A DNA stretch of 64,000 nt from Geodermatophilus amargosae (GTDB lineage Bacteria; Actinomycetota; Actinomycetes; Mycobacteriales; Geodermatophilaceae). The stretch is from NCBI RefSeq assembly GCF_900116515.1, contig NZ_FPBA01000001.1, forward strand, positions 186,001 through 250,000. The letters are read 5' to 3'. Within the stretch, counting starts at the first letter, position 1. The number at the start of each line of letters is the position of its first letter. This document shows, piece by piece, positions 17,547 to 25,629 of the stretch. Position numbers and translations under genes: made by a program. Under the pieces are notes generated by a model that searched no databases, was not told where the DNA came from, and saw nothing but the letters and a program-made list of their open reading frames with translations.

Positions 17547-18740
17547 GTGGAGATCGTCAGCATCGCGACGCACGTGCCCTACGTGGGCATCCCGCACGCC
17601 GGCGGACAATACTACGGGCGGCACGTGGAGCTGCTCTCGACACGGCACCGGCTGACCGTCGTGGGCCCGTGGACCCCGGCCAACGCCGCGGCGCTGGACC
17701 AGCCAGCCGCGGGTACCGCCCGGCGGGTGGTCGCGGGCGCCCCGCCGAGCGGGCGCGCCGGACGCCGGCGCGCGCTGTTCGCCCGCGCGCTGCCCTTCCT
17801 CGCCACTGGCCCGTTCCGCCGTGCCCTGGTGGCCGATGAGGACCTGGTCGCCACCCTGCGCCGCGCCGACGCGATCGAGCTGCAGTGGTTCGACGCCATC
17901 GTCCTCGCGCCCTGGCTCCGCCGGCTGCTGCCGGGGACGCCGATGACCGGGGTTTTCCACGACGTCGTGACGCAGGGCCATCGCCGTCGGCTCATGGCCT
18001 GCGGCGCGCCCCTGCGGCACCGAGCGCTCGCCCTCGTGCGGTTGCTGTGCTGCGCGCCGCTCGAGCGGCGCGTCCTCCGTGTCCTCGACACCGCCGTGGT
18101 GCTCAGCGACAAGGACCGGGCGCTGCTCGCGGCCCGCGGCCGCAGCCCGCGCCTGGTCGTTGCCGCACCGCCGCTCGACGACGCCGAGGTGCCGAGGAGC
18201 CTCGAGCACAGGGCGCCGTCGGGACCGGAGGTGCTCTTCGTGGGAGCCCTGTGGCGGGCGGAGAACGAGGATGCAGCGCTCTGGCTGTTGGACGAGATCT
18301 GGCCGGCGGTGCGCATGCGGGTCCCGGCGGCGCGCTTGACGGTGGCTGGGGCCGACCCGACGCAGCGCATCCGGCAGGCAGCCGAGGCACAGCCCGGTGT
18401 GGAGCTGACCGGTCGGGTGGCGTCCCTGGCGCCGTTCTACCGCCGCTCCACGGTGGCTGTCGTCCCTGTCCGCCTGGGCGCCGGGGTGAAGCTGAAGACC
18501 GTTGTCGCCATGTTGTGGGGGGTGCCGGTCGTCGCGACCACGGTCGGCTCGGAGGGGATCGACGGGCCAGATGTGTTCCTGTCCGTCACGGACGAGGCGA
18601 CCGCACTCGCCGACGCCGTCGTCGCGGTCCTGCAGAACCCGCATGCCGCCGCCGACGTCGCCGCCCGGGCGCACGCCTGGGCGCACGACCGGTACTCCTC
18701 GACCGCCTACCGGCGCGTCCTCGAGGACGTCTACGGCTGA
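17547..18740 (+). CDS. glycosyltransferase family 4 (GT-B)
   Basis: 397 residues from the GTG at 17547, which has a strong GGGAGGAGGG ribosome site five bases upstream. The N-terminal domain has the glycine-rich GIPHAGGQYYGRH acceptor loop. The C-terminal domain has EVLFVGALWRAEN near 227, LTVAGADP, and the donor-binding VVPVRLGAGVKLKTVVAMLWGVPVV. That GxKxKxxExxxxGxPVV pattern is here changed to KLKTVVAMLWG, so the usual first glutamate of the EX7E motif is not evident. It is preceded by the APH-fold gene with a 20-base gap and likely shares its transcript. Confidence 0.83.
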   Translation: MEIVSIATHVPYVGIPHAGGQYYGRHVELLSTRHRLTVVGPWTPANAAALDQPAAGTARRVVAGAPPSGRAGRRRALFARALPFLATGPFRRALVADEDLVATLRRADAIELQWFDAIVLAPWLRRLLPGTPMTGVFHDVVTQGHRRRLMACGAPLRHRALALVRLLCCAPLERRVLRVLDTAVVLSDKDRALLAARGRSPRLVVAAPPLDDAEVPRSLEHRAPSGPEVLFVGALWRAENEDAALWLLDEIWPAVRMRVPAARLTVAGADPTQRIRQAAEAQPGVELTGRVASLAPFYRRSTVAVVPVRLGAGVKLKTVVAMLWGVPVVATTVGSEGIDGPDVFLSVTDEATALADAVVAVLQNPHAAADVAARAHAWAHDRYSSTAYRRVLEDVYG

Positions 18741-18785
18741 GGTCGTGCAGGCGGAGAGCGGTCCCGGCCAGGGCCGCTGGCGAGC

Positions 18786-18791
18786 TAGTGT
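18786..18791 (+). promoter_or_regulatory. candidate -10 box
   Basis: TAGTGT lies 21 bases before the GTG at 18813, in the 72-base gap after the GT4 gene. A G-rich ribosome site (GGGGCTCGGGGG) sits between them. No clear -35 is seen. Confidence 0.35.
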
Positions 18792-18812
18792 TCGCCGCAT
18801 GGGGCTCGGGGG

Positions 18813-19553
18813 GTGAGGATCCTGCTCACCGCGACGGTGACACCGCAGGTCACGTGGGACCTGCACATCCAGGACCCGGAGGTCCGCCGCCGCCAGTACG
18901 TCGAGTCCCTCCGCCGGTGGGTGCCGACGGCCGCGGCCTACGGGGCCACTCTGGTCCTCGTCGAGAACAGCGGTGAGGACCTGGAGCGGCTGGCTCACGA
19001 CGCCGTGGGGGAGGTCCCGCGCCACGTCCGGTTCCTCCCTGCGCCCGCCCCGAGCTCGGACGACGTCGAGCGAGGTAAGGGCGCAGCGGAGGCCGCGATG
19101 CTGGACCTCTTCAGCGGCAGCTCCGCGGACGACGACGACGCGGTCTGGTATAAGGTCACCGGCCGGCTGTTCGTGAGGAACTTCGCCCGGTGCGTGCCCG
19201 ACGGGCTCCCGCCGGACTCCATCGTCGCCCGGGCCGCGATGGACCTGAGGCAGATGGACACCCGTTTCTTCGGCGCGACCGCGGGGTTCTGGCGAGGGCA
19301 TCTCACCGGTGCGGGTGTGCACGTCGACGACCGTGCGGAGTTCTTCCTCGAGAAGGTGCTCATGCGGCGCGTGTTGACCGCCATGGGGCAGGGCGCGGAG
19401 CTCCTCAGGTTCGGTGCCCAGCCTGCCTGGTACGGCCGGTCCGGCACGCACGCCGATAGGGTCTACGACAGTCTGCCGAATCGAGCGAAGCGGCTGGCGA
19501 CCAATCAGCTGGAGAGCCTGCTCAAGGGCCCGCTGAGGGGAAAGCAGTACTGA
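18813..19553 (+). CDS. putative glycan-biosynthesis protein, function unknown
   Basis: 246 residues, soluble. It opens with a short strand (RILLTATVTP) and a helix (YVESLRRWVP), then LVLVENSGEDLE, an acidic stretch of four Asp, and WYKVTGRLFVRNF near 110. The order strand, VENSG, then K-x-TGR-F-x-N is seen in some uncharacterised GT-A-like proteins of capsule loci, and the acidic run could serve as a metal site. I cannot name the family. Its neighbours are a GT4 upstream and the CDP-ribitol synthase downstream, so an accessory glycosyltransferase is the best guess. Confidence 0.6.
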   Translation: MRILLTATVTPQVTWDLHIQDPEVRRRQYVESLRRWVPTAAAYGATLVLVENSGEDLERLAHDAVGEVPRHVRFLPAPAPSSDDVERGKGAAEAAMLDLFSGSSADDDDAVWYKVTGRLFVRNFARCVPDGLPPDSIVARAAMDLRQMDTRFFGATAGFWRGHLTGAGVHVDDRAEFFLEKVLMRRVLTAMGQGAELLRFGAQPAWYGRSGTHADRVYDSLPNRAKRLATNQLESLLKGPLRGKQY

Positions 19554-19644
19554 CCGGCGTCGTAGGCCCTCGCATCGTGCCGGTCATCCCCCTTCCTCGG
19601 GGCGTCCGGGCACTCGTGGGGTCCACGTCGAGCTCCGTGGTGCC

Positions 19645-19650
19645 TAGGGT
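19645..19650 (+). promoter_or_regulatory. candidate -10 box for a leaderless start
   Basis: TAGGGT is followed after exactly six bases by the GTG at 19657 that opens the CDP-ribitol synthase gene. There is no ribosome-binding site in the six bases, which fits a leaderless transcript. Confidence 0.5.
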
Positions 19651-19656
19651 GGCGCG

Positions 19657-21066
19657 GTGGCGCGACTGAGGACGGTGGCCGTGGTGCTGGCGGGGGGCAC
19701 CGGGGCCCGGGTAGGGCTCTCGACGCCCAAGCAACTGCTCAAGGTTGCCGGCAAGCCGATCATCGAGCACACCATCGCTGCGCTGAACAGCTCCGCCGCG
19801 GTCGACGAGATCATCGTGATGATGGCGCCCGGTCACCTCGACCCCGTGCGCGACCTGCTCCGGGGCGGCGAGTACGCCAAGGTCACCCAGTTGCTCGAGG
19901 GCGGGGACACCCGGAACGCGACGACCCGCCGGGCGATCAAGGTGATCGGGGACGAGGAGTGCAACGTCCTCATGCACGACGCCGTCCGCCCGCTCGTGAG
20001 CCACCGCGTCATCGAGGACTGCGTCGCCGCCCTCGTCGACGCGGAGGCCGTCGACACCGCCATCCCGTCGGCGGACACGGTGATCCGGGTGGACGAGGAA
20101 ACGGGCAGCCGGATCGAGGACGTGCTGCCGCGGCCGCTGCTCCGGCGGGGCCAGACCCCGCAGGGCTTCCGCCTGTCGGTCATCCGCCGCGCCTACGAGC
20201 TCGCCGCCGAGGACCCGGGTTTCGTGGCCACGGATGACTGCACCGTGGTCCTCCGCTATCTGCCTCACGTGCCGATCGTCGTCGTGCGCGGTGAGGACCG
20301 GAACATGAAGGTGACCGAGCCCATCGACGTGTACCTCGTTGACCGGCTGTTTCAGCTTCAGGGGCAGGAGGTGCCGGCGCGCCGGCCGCTCGCAGACCTC
20401 GACGCAGCGCTCACTGGGCGCACGGTCGTCGTCTTCGGCGGCTCCTACGGCATCGGGCGGGACGTCGTCGAGATCGCGCGCGAGCACGGCGCGACGGTCC
20501 TGGCCTTCAGCCGGTCGAGCACCCGTACGTACGTCGAGCGGCGAGAGGACGTGACCGCAGCCTGCGACCGCGCGCTGGCCGAGACCGGCCGCGTGGACTA
20601 CGTCGTCAACGCGGCGGGCGTGCTGCCCCGAGGGCACCTCGTGGAGGCCACCGATGACGTCGTGCAGTCGGCGACGGAGATCAACTACCTCGCCCCCGTG
20701 TACATCGCCCAGACCTTTCACCCGCACCTGGCCAAGACGCACGGCTCCCTGCTGTTCTTCACCTCCAGTTCCCACACCCGGGGGCGCAGCGGCTACAGCC
20801 TCTACTCGTCGGCCAAGGCCGCCGTGGTCAACCTGACACAGGCGCTGGCGGATGAGTGGGCGGCCGACGGGGTCCGCGTCAACTGCGTGAACCCCGAGCG
20901 GACGGCCACCCCCATGCGGCTGACCGCCTTCGGCGCAGAGCCGGAGAGCTCGCTGCTCGCGTCGCGCACCGTCGCCGAGATCGCGGTCCACGTCGCCACC
21001 TCGACGTGGACGGGCTTCGTGGTGGACGCCCGCCGCGAGGACACCGCCCCGACCACGGCCCTGTGA
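19657..21066 (+). CDS. bifunctional cytidylyltransferase / SDR oxidoreductase (CDP-ribitol synthase type)
   Basis: 469 residues in two enzymes. Residues 1-235 are an IspD/TarI-type cytidylyltransferase: VVLAGGTGARVG, then STPKQLL with the CTP-binding lysine, HDAVRPLV, and TDDCTVV. Residues 245-469 are a short-chain dehydrogenase: VVVFGGSYGIGRD for NAD(P), VVNAAGVLPRG, and the catalytic YSLYSSAKAA (YxxxK) with an upstream Ser. This arrangement is that of Haemophilus Bcs1/Acs1, which reduce ribulose 5-phosphate and activate the product as CDP-ribitol. The donor would feed the TagF/TarL-like transferase at 25630. Other reduced polyols remain possible. Confidence 0.87.
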   Translation: MARLRTVAVVLAGGTGARVGLSTPKQLLKVAGKPIIEHTIAALNSSAAVDEIIVMMAPGHLDPVRDLLRGGEYAKVTQLLEGGDTRNATTRRAIKVIGDEECNVLMHDAVRPLVSHRVIEDCVAALVDAEAVDTAIPSADTVIRVDEETGSRIEDVLPRPLLRRGQTPQGFRLSVIRRAYELAAEDPGFVATDDCTVVLRYLPHVPIVVVRGEDRNMKVTEPIDVYLVDRLFQLQGQEVPARRPLADLDAALTGRTVVVFGGSYGIGRDVVEIAREHGATVLAFSRSSTRTYVERREDVTAACDRALAETGRVDYVVNAAGVLPRGHLVEATDDVVQSATEINYLAPVYIAQTFHPHLAKTHGSLLFFTSSSHTRGRSGYSLYSSAKAAVVNLTQALADEWAADGVRVNCVNPERTATPMRLTAFGAEPESSLLASRTVAEIAVHVATSTWTGFVVDARREDTAPTTAL

Positions 21067-21080
21067 CAAGGGAAGGTTCA

Positions 21081-22445
21081 GTGGCGAGGAGCCCCCGGAG
21101 ACGGCGAACAGGCGTGCGGTTACCGGACTCGCGCCTGGCGGTCATGGACCACCCCCGTGACGGCGGCAGAGTAGTGCGCTCCCTGGTGGCCGACCCCTTG
21201 AGGCGCTTGCGCCGGCCTCTGGGGAGGATCGCGGCCTTCAGCGTCCTCCCGGCCGTGTCGCTGGTGTCCAGCCTCCTCGTCCTGCCGATCCTGAGCGCTC
21301 GGTTCGGTCAAGACGGTTGGTCGAGCGTGCTGCTGGGGCAATCGATCGGCGCAGCCGCGTCAGTGGTCTGCGCCCTGGCGTGGCCGATGGAGGGACCTGA
21401 CCTGGCGTCACGCGCCGGCGCGGCCGACCGGGTCCAGATGTACGCCACGAGCCTTCGGGAACGCACCGTGGCGGTGGCGGCCGCTGTGCCGGTCCTGGTC
21501 GTCATGTGTCTGTTCGCCGGCCCCACCATGCCGCTGGTCTGCATCCTGAGCGCTTTGGCGTTCGCGCTCAACGCCCTGGCGCCCACCTGGTACTTCATCG
21601 GCGTGAGCCGGCCCAGCCGGTCGCTGGTCGCGGAGGGAGTGCCGCGTCTCGTCGTCAACCTGGTCGCGATCGGCCTCGTTGCTCTCCTGCCCCTGTGGAC
21701 ATATCCGGTCGCGCTGATCGTCGGGATGCTGTGCACGCTTCTCATCGCGTCCACCTTCGTCCGGCGGGACGCGCGGAACAGCGCGGGAGCCGTGGACTTG
21801 GCTGGGTCGCCTCGCGGGCCGGCCGGCGGGCGGAGGCGCCTCCTCACCGTGACCGCGCGAGGGGCGGACGCGGGGTACTCCTACTTGAGCGGACCGCTCA
21901 TCGCCCTGCTGGTCCCTGCCGCGTATCCACTGTACGCCGCGGTGGACCGGCTGGGGCAGTCCATGGTGAACCTCATGGGGACGATCACGCAGGGTCTGAT
22001 GGCGTGGATCGGTGAAGGAGGCGTCGTGAAGCGCGGACGGCTCGTGGGGGCCGTCGTGCTGGCATCCGCCTTCGCTTTCGGAGCCCTTCTGGTCCTGTCC
22101 CTCGCCACTCCGTTCCTGCTCGGGTACCTCTTCGCGGGGACTGTCGAGGTCAATGCACTGATCGCCGTCCTCGCTGGGGTAATCGTCGGGGGCGCCTTCC
22201 TCTCCCGCTGTCTGTCGGTCGTCCTCCTGATACCTCAAGGTCTGGCCGTCGTGACCTACCGACTGCTGCTCGTCGCCTCATGCATCGGGCTTCCCTCCGT
22301 GGCCGTCGCGGCCGTGGTCGGCGGAAGTGTCGGTGCGCTCGCGGTGGCCGCAGCCGTGCCGTGGGCGGTGGTGGCGGCGCAACTGGTCATGGGGCTGCAC
22401 CGCCGGCCCCAGGGCCGTGTCAACGACACCGCGCTCCAGGTCTGA
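21081..22445 (+). CDS. polysaccharide flippase, Wzx/MATE-like membrane protein
   Basis: About 454 residues with roughly 12 hydrophobic helices and short loops, the look of polysaccharide-transport flippases of the MOP superfamily. An N-terminal SVLPAVSLVSSLLVLPIL helix and the NALAPTWYFIG segment (Pro-Thr-Trp-Tyr-Phe-x-Gly) are typical of Wzx. The chosen GTG at 21081 has GGAAGG just upstream; an alternative GTG at 21063 overlaps the preceding stop as GTGA. It would flip an undecaprenyl-linked repeat unit to the outer face for the polymerase at 26983. It lies directly after the CDP-ribitol synthase gene, suggesting one product. Confidence 0.83.
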   Translation: MARSPRRRRTGVRLPDSRLAVMDHPRDGGRVVRSLVADPLRRLRRPLGRIAAFSVLPAVSLVSSLLVLPILSARFGQDGWSSVLLGQSIGAAASVVCALAWPMEGPDLASRAGAADRVQMYATSLRERTVAVAAAVPVLVVMCLFAGPTMPLVCILSALAFALNALAPTWYFIGVSRPSRSLVAEGVPRLVVNLVAIGLVALLPLWTYPVALIVGMLCTLLIASTFVRRDARNSAGAVDLAGSPRGPAGGRRRLLTVTARGADAGYSYLSGPLIALLVPAAYPLYAAVDRLGQSMVNLMGTITQGLMAWIGEGGVVKRGRLVGAVVLASAFAFGALLVLSLATPFLLGYLFAGTVEVNALIAVLAGVIVGGAFLSRCLSVVLLIPQGLAVVTYRLLLVASCIGLPSVAVAAVVGGSVGALAVAAAVPWAVVAAQLVMGLHRRPQGRVNDTALQV

Positions 22446-22569
22446 CCATCCGGTGTACACCGTGGCGTCACGGAGGGGACGTGCCCGCCCCGGCGGTCGC
22501 TTCCTGCCCCTTCCGGGCCTGTGACGGATGCACCCCCGGATCACCCGGGCGGTCCGTCCCGACGGGACC

Positions 22570-23814
22570 CTAGGCCGTCTCAGCTCGGGCGGTCCGCACC
22601 CCGAGGCGCCGTTCCAGGGCGGTGAAGACCGTCTGGGCGTACGTGTCCCAGGATCCCGCGCGGGCCGTCGATGCCGCCCGGTACCGAGTAGCTCGGGCGG
22701 TGCGCTCCGCATCGTCGAGTACCGTGACATCGGACAGCGCCTGCCGGAGGGCCCTCACGTCCCCGGAGGGCACGACGCGGGACTTGCGCGGGAGTATCTC
22801 CGCCGCTCCGGCAGCGGTCGTCGTGACGACCTGCAGGCCGCACGCGGCGGCCTCGCTCAGCACGAGGGCGAAAGCGTCGTCGATCGTCGGCAGCACCAAG
22901 GCGTCGTGGGCGTTGTACGCGTCCGCGAGTTCGACGGGCGACAGCACACCGGCGAGCGTGACGTTGGCAGGCAGGCCCCTGACGACGGACCGATCGAACA
23001 CCTGCCCCGCCAAGGTGACCTCGACCTCCAGGTCGTCTACTGCCTCCATGAGGATCGGCACGCCCTTCCGGAGGCAGATCTGCCCGACGAAGAGGAGGCG
23101 CGGCCGCCCGTCGGTGCGTCGGGGCGCCGTCGGCAGGCCGACCGTGAAACGGTCCAGGTCCACGCCATAGGGGATGAGCTCGATCTTGGCAGGGTCGACC
23201 CCGTGGCCGATCATGCCGTCCGCGACCACCTGTGACGGGACGAGGACGACGTCGGCGAGGTCCAGCTCCTCCTCGATCCGCTCTGTCAAGGCCACGGGGT
23301 ACGCCTCGCTGCGCGCGCGAGAGCCGTACACCTCGAAGAGAGCATCGTTGCGCGCTCGGGGATGAGTGTCGGTCGCGTGGAAGACCTTGAGGGGTGTGCG
23401 ATGTCTGCCGAACGTCCGCTTCGAGGAGCCGGGCATCCCGATGAGGACGTCGACAGAACGCGTGTCGAGCGCTCGGCTCGCACGTCGATCAAACTCCACC
23501 TTCCACGTCAGGTGGCCGAGGATCGGCGTGACGGGCGTCTTCGTGCGGGCGCCCGCGATGCGGATGGCCTCGGTCAGCACGCTCATGGTCTCGTCCTCGG
23601 GGAGCCGGGACGACGCGACCCTCCCCTGCTTGCGTGCGGCGAAGCGCGCCAGTCGTGCGGAGCCAGGCAGGATCCGCACGAGATGCGTGGCTGCGTCCGG
23701 GACGAGATGCCAATGGGGCACCAGGCGCTGGGTGAGCATCCCGTGGGACGACGCGTACCGCGACAGCGCCCAGATGGCGTTCTCGTTGAACGCGCACGAG
23801 ATGGCGGCCTTCAC
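22570..23814 (-). CDS. glycosyltransferase family 4 (GT-B)
   Basis: About 414 residues. The C-terminal Rossmann domain has RLLFVGQICLRKGVPILMEAV near 265, VTLAGQV, GVLSPVELADAY and the EX7E-type donor site PTIDDAFALVLSEAAACGLQVV. Both glutamate-equivalent positions are partly retained (D-D-A-F...E-A). A sequence AGGAGG lies 11 bases before the GTG at 23814, which I chose; the GTG at 23826 overlaps that site itself. The N-terminal domain has a HGMLTQRLVPHW acceptor loop. The gene is the last of the minus-strand block from 30756 and converges on the flippase gene. Confidence 0.85.
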   Translation of the reverse strand: MKAAISCAFNENAIWALSRYASSHGMLTQRLVPHWHLVPDAATHLVRILPGSARLARFAARKQGRVASSRLPEDETMSVLTEAIRIAGARTKTPVTPILGHLTWKVEFDRRASRALDTRSVDVLIGMPGSSKRTFGRHRTPLKVFHATDTHPRARNDALFEVYGSRARSEAYPVALTERIEEELDLADVVLVPSQVVADGMIGHGVDPAKIELIPYGVDLDRFTVGLPTAPRRTDGRPRLLFVGQICLRKGVPILMEAVDDLEVEVTLAGQVFDRSVVRGLPANVTLAGVLSPVELADAYNAHDALVLPTIDDAFALVLSEAAACGLQVVTTTAAGAAEILPRKSRVVPSGDVRALRQALSDVTVLDDAERTARATRYRAASTARAGSWDTYAQTVFTALERRLGVRTARAETA

Positions 23815-23932
23815 CCCGCTCAACACCTCCTGGACGTTGCGGACGGACAGGTCTGACCACCCGCGGCGACCCTATAGGACCGCTTCCCGGCAGCTGCTCC
23901 ACGGCCGGTCGAAACGCCCCTGAGGGGTGATC

Positions 23933-25591
23933 TCAGCCGACCGTGTCGTCCTCGACGAGTCCGAGGTCAGCGAGCGCTCTGATGAGGGCGGCGAGCGCCT
24001 CGTTGCCGCCTCGTGAGCCCACGACGGACGGCCGCGGTACGGGTTGCGCTCCGAAGAACCCGATGGGCCCGGCCAGCCGGTCCCCGCTCGGGGGTACGGA
24101 CTCCTCGGTGATGGCGAGGACGGTGGTCGATGCCGGCGGGGTCTTGACGGCCCGGTCAGTCTGACCGGTGAACCGGCAACCGAGCACGCGGACACCGCTG
24201 GGCGGAGAGGCGACGTCGCAGTTGACCCCCTGGACGCCCCCGGTGGCGACGCAGGCGGAGAGCAGGACTCCTACCACCTCCTCCAGGTGGAATCCGTATG
24301 CGCCGGAGTCGGTGCTGTGGCAGCTGATGAACCGGAAGGCGGACGACGCACCGTTCACCTCGAAGCCGTGGACCGGCGCCTGTGTCGCCGAGCAGTTGAC
24401 GAGGGAAACGTCCCGGCACGCGGCGAAGGTCCAGGCGGCGTTGCCGCTCCCTGGCCGGGGCGCCTCTGCATGGCAATCGCTCAGGCTGACGTCCGTGCAG
24501 GCCTCGAAGCGGAAGCTCCTGGTGTCCGCCCCCACCACTCGGACACCCCGGAGCCCGATCCCGCGCACGTTCGCCAGACGCCAGGCGTCGCCGGCGCTGT
24601 CCCGCGCGTCGATGACCACGTTGTCGATGCTCAGCCGACGGATCAGGCCCTGACCGGTGTCGTCGTTGACGAGCACGGGGGTTCCCACCGAGCCGCCCGG
24701 CGGAGTACGGCCCAGGATGTTCGACAGCACCACCCCCTCGATCGGCTCGGCCTCCTCGGGGAAGACGGAGATCCGGATCATGTGGGCGCTCCGTGAGCTG
24801 AGGACACAGTTCGTGACGGCGATGTCCCGGACCGGCTTCTGCTGCCGGTACTGCTGGACTATGGCGAGTGCGTCGTCGCCGCTCTCGATGGTGCAGTTGG
24901 CCACGGTTACCCGGCTGCACGCCTTGATGTGGAGGCCGTCCTCGCCGACCTCCGTCCCCCCGGTGATCCGTACGTCGCTGACGTGCACGTCCTCGCAGGC
25001 CTGGAGGACGAACATCCAGTCGACGAAGGCGGATCCACCCTTGCGCAGTGTCGTTCCCCGGACGTCCACCCGCTGGGTGTTCACGAAGCCGAGCAGACGT
25101 CCGGTGGCGTCGGCGCCGCCCTCGATGGTGCCGCCCAGGACCGTGATGTCGGCGTTGCCGCCATCGAGGTCGGCGTTGCGCAGAGTCGTCCCGCCCGCCG
25201 CCCCCTCGGTGTTGCCGGTCCTCCGGAGGACGGCGGAACCTAGATCGAGGTAGGTGCCGGTCGGGAGAAGCAGCTGCGAGACGAGGTAGGTGCCGCTGCC
25301 GAACACGATGACCCGGCCGGCGTGCTCGTCGACGACCGACTGGAGCGCGGCGGTGTCGTCGGTGACGCCGTCCCCGCGGGCGCCGTGGTCCCCCACGTGG
25401 ACGGGACCATGGAGCACCTGCCCGCAGGCCGCCGCGCCGGAGTCCGTGGACCGGCCCGTGGCGGTGACGGCCGCGGTCAGGACACCGGCGACCCCTACCC
25501 CGCCGCCGAGGGTCAGCAGGTCCCGCCGGCGCCACCCGGCCTGGACCGGGGTGTCCTCGCCGGGAGAGCGAGCCTTCGACTCCGCGCTCAT
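23933..25591 (-). CDS. Tat-exported right-handed beta-helix protein (pectate-lyase/GH28-like)
   Basis: 552 residues. The N-terminus has a twin-arginine signal (WRRRDLLTLGGGVGVAGVL, residues 20-38), so the protein is exported folded. Next comes the Pectate_lyase_3 opening (VGDHGARGDGVTDDTAALQ) and then more than ten repeating beta-helix coils, each with Asn, Val and Cys ladders. The segment ESGDDALAI near 240 resembles the paired-Asp site of GH28 enzymes. Several coils carry cysteines, unusual in a secreted actinobacterial protein. It could trim or modify the exported glycan, or bind it. It starts close after a CACAAT -10 box, so translation may be nearly leaderless. Confidence 0.8.
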   Translation of the reverse strand: MSAESKARSPGEDTPVQAGWRRRDLLTLGGGVGVAGVLTAAVTATGRSTDSGAAACGQVLHGPVHVGDHGARGDGVTDDTAALQSVVDEHAGRVIVFGSGTYLVSQLLLPTGTYLDLGSAVLRRTGNTEGAAGGTTLRNADLDGGNADITVLGGTIEGGADATGRLLGFVNTQRVDVRGTTLRKGGSAFVDWMFVLQACEDVHVSDVRITGGTEVGEDGLHIKACSRVTVANCTIESGDDALAIVQQYRQQKPVRDIAVTNCVLSSRSAHMIRISVFPEEAEPIEGVVLSNILGRTPPGGSVGTPVLVNDDTGQGLIRRLSIDNVVIDARDSAGDAWRLANVRGIGLRGVRVVGADTRSFRFEACTDVSLSDCHAEAPRPGSGNAAWTFAACRDVSLVNCSATQAPVHGFEVNGASSAFRFISCHSTDSGAYGFHLEEVVGVLLSACVATGGVQGVNCDVASPPSGVRVLGCRFTGQTDRAVKTPPASTTVLAITEESVPPSGDRLAGPIGFFGAQPVPRPSVVGSRGGNEALAALIRALADLGLVEDDTVG

Positions 25592-25629
25592 CGTCGGTGA
25601 TTGTGCCGAACCGGCGGGTGTGCGGGCGC

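Noticed and set aside
22451..22462. The palindrome CGGTGTACACCG as an operator
   Set aside because: It lies between two convergent genes, not upstream of any start, and is short. It may be part of a terminator at most.
23933..25591. Calling the beta-helix protein a polygalacturonase
   Set aside because: Only a DD-containing segment is shared. The other GH28 motifs (NTDG, GHG, RIK) were not found, so only the fold is claimed.
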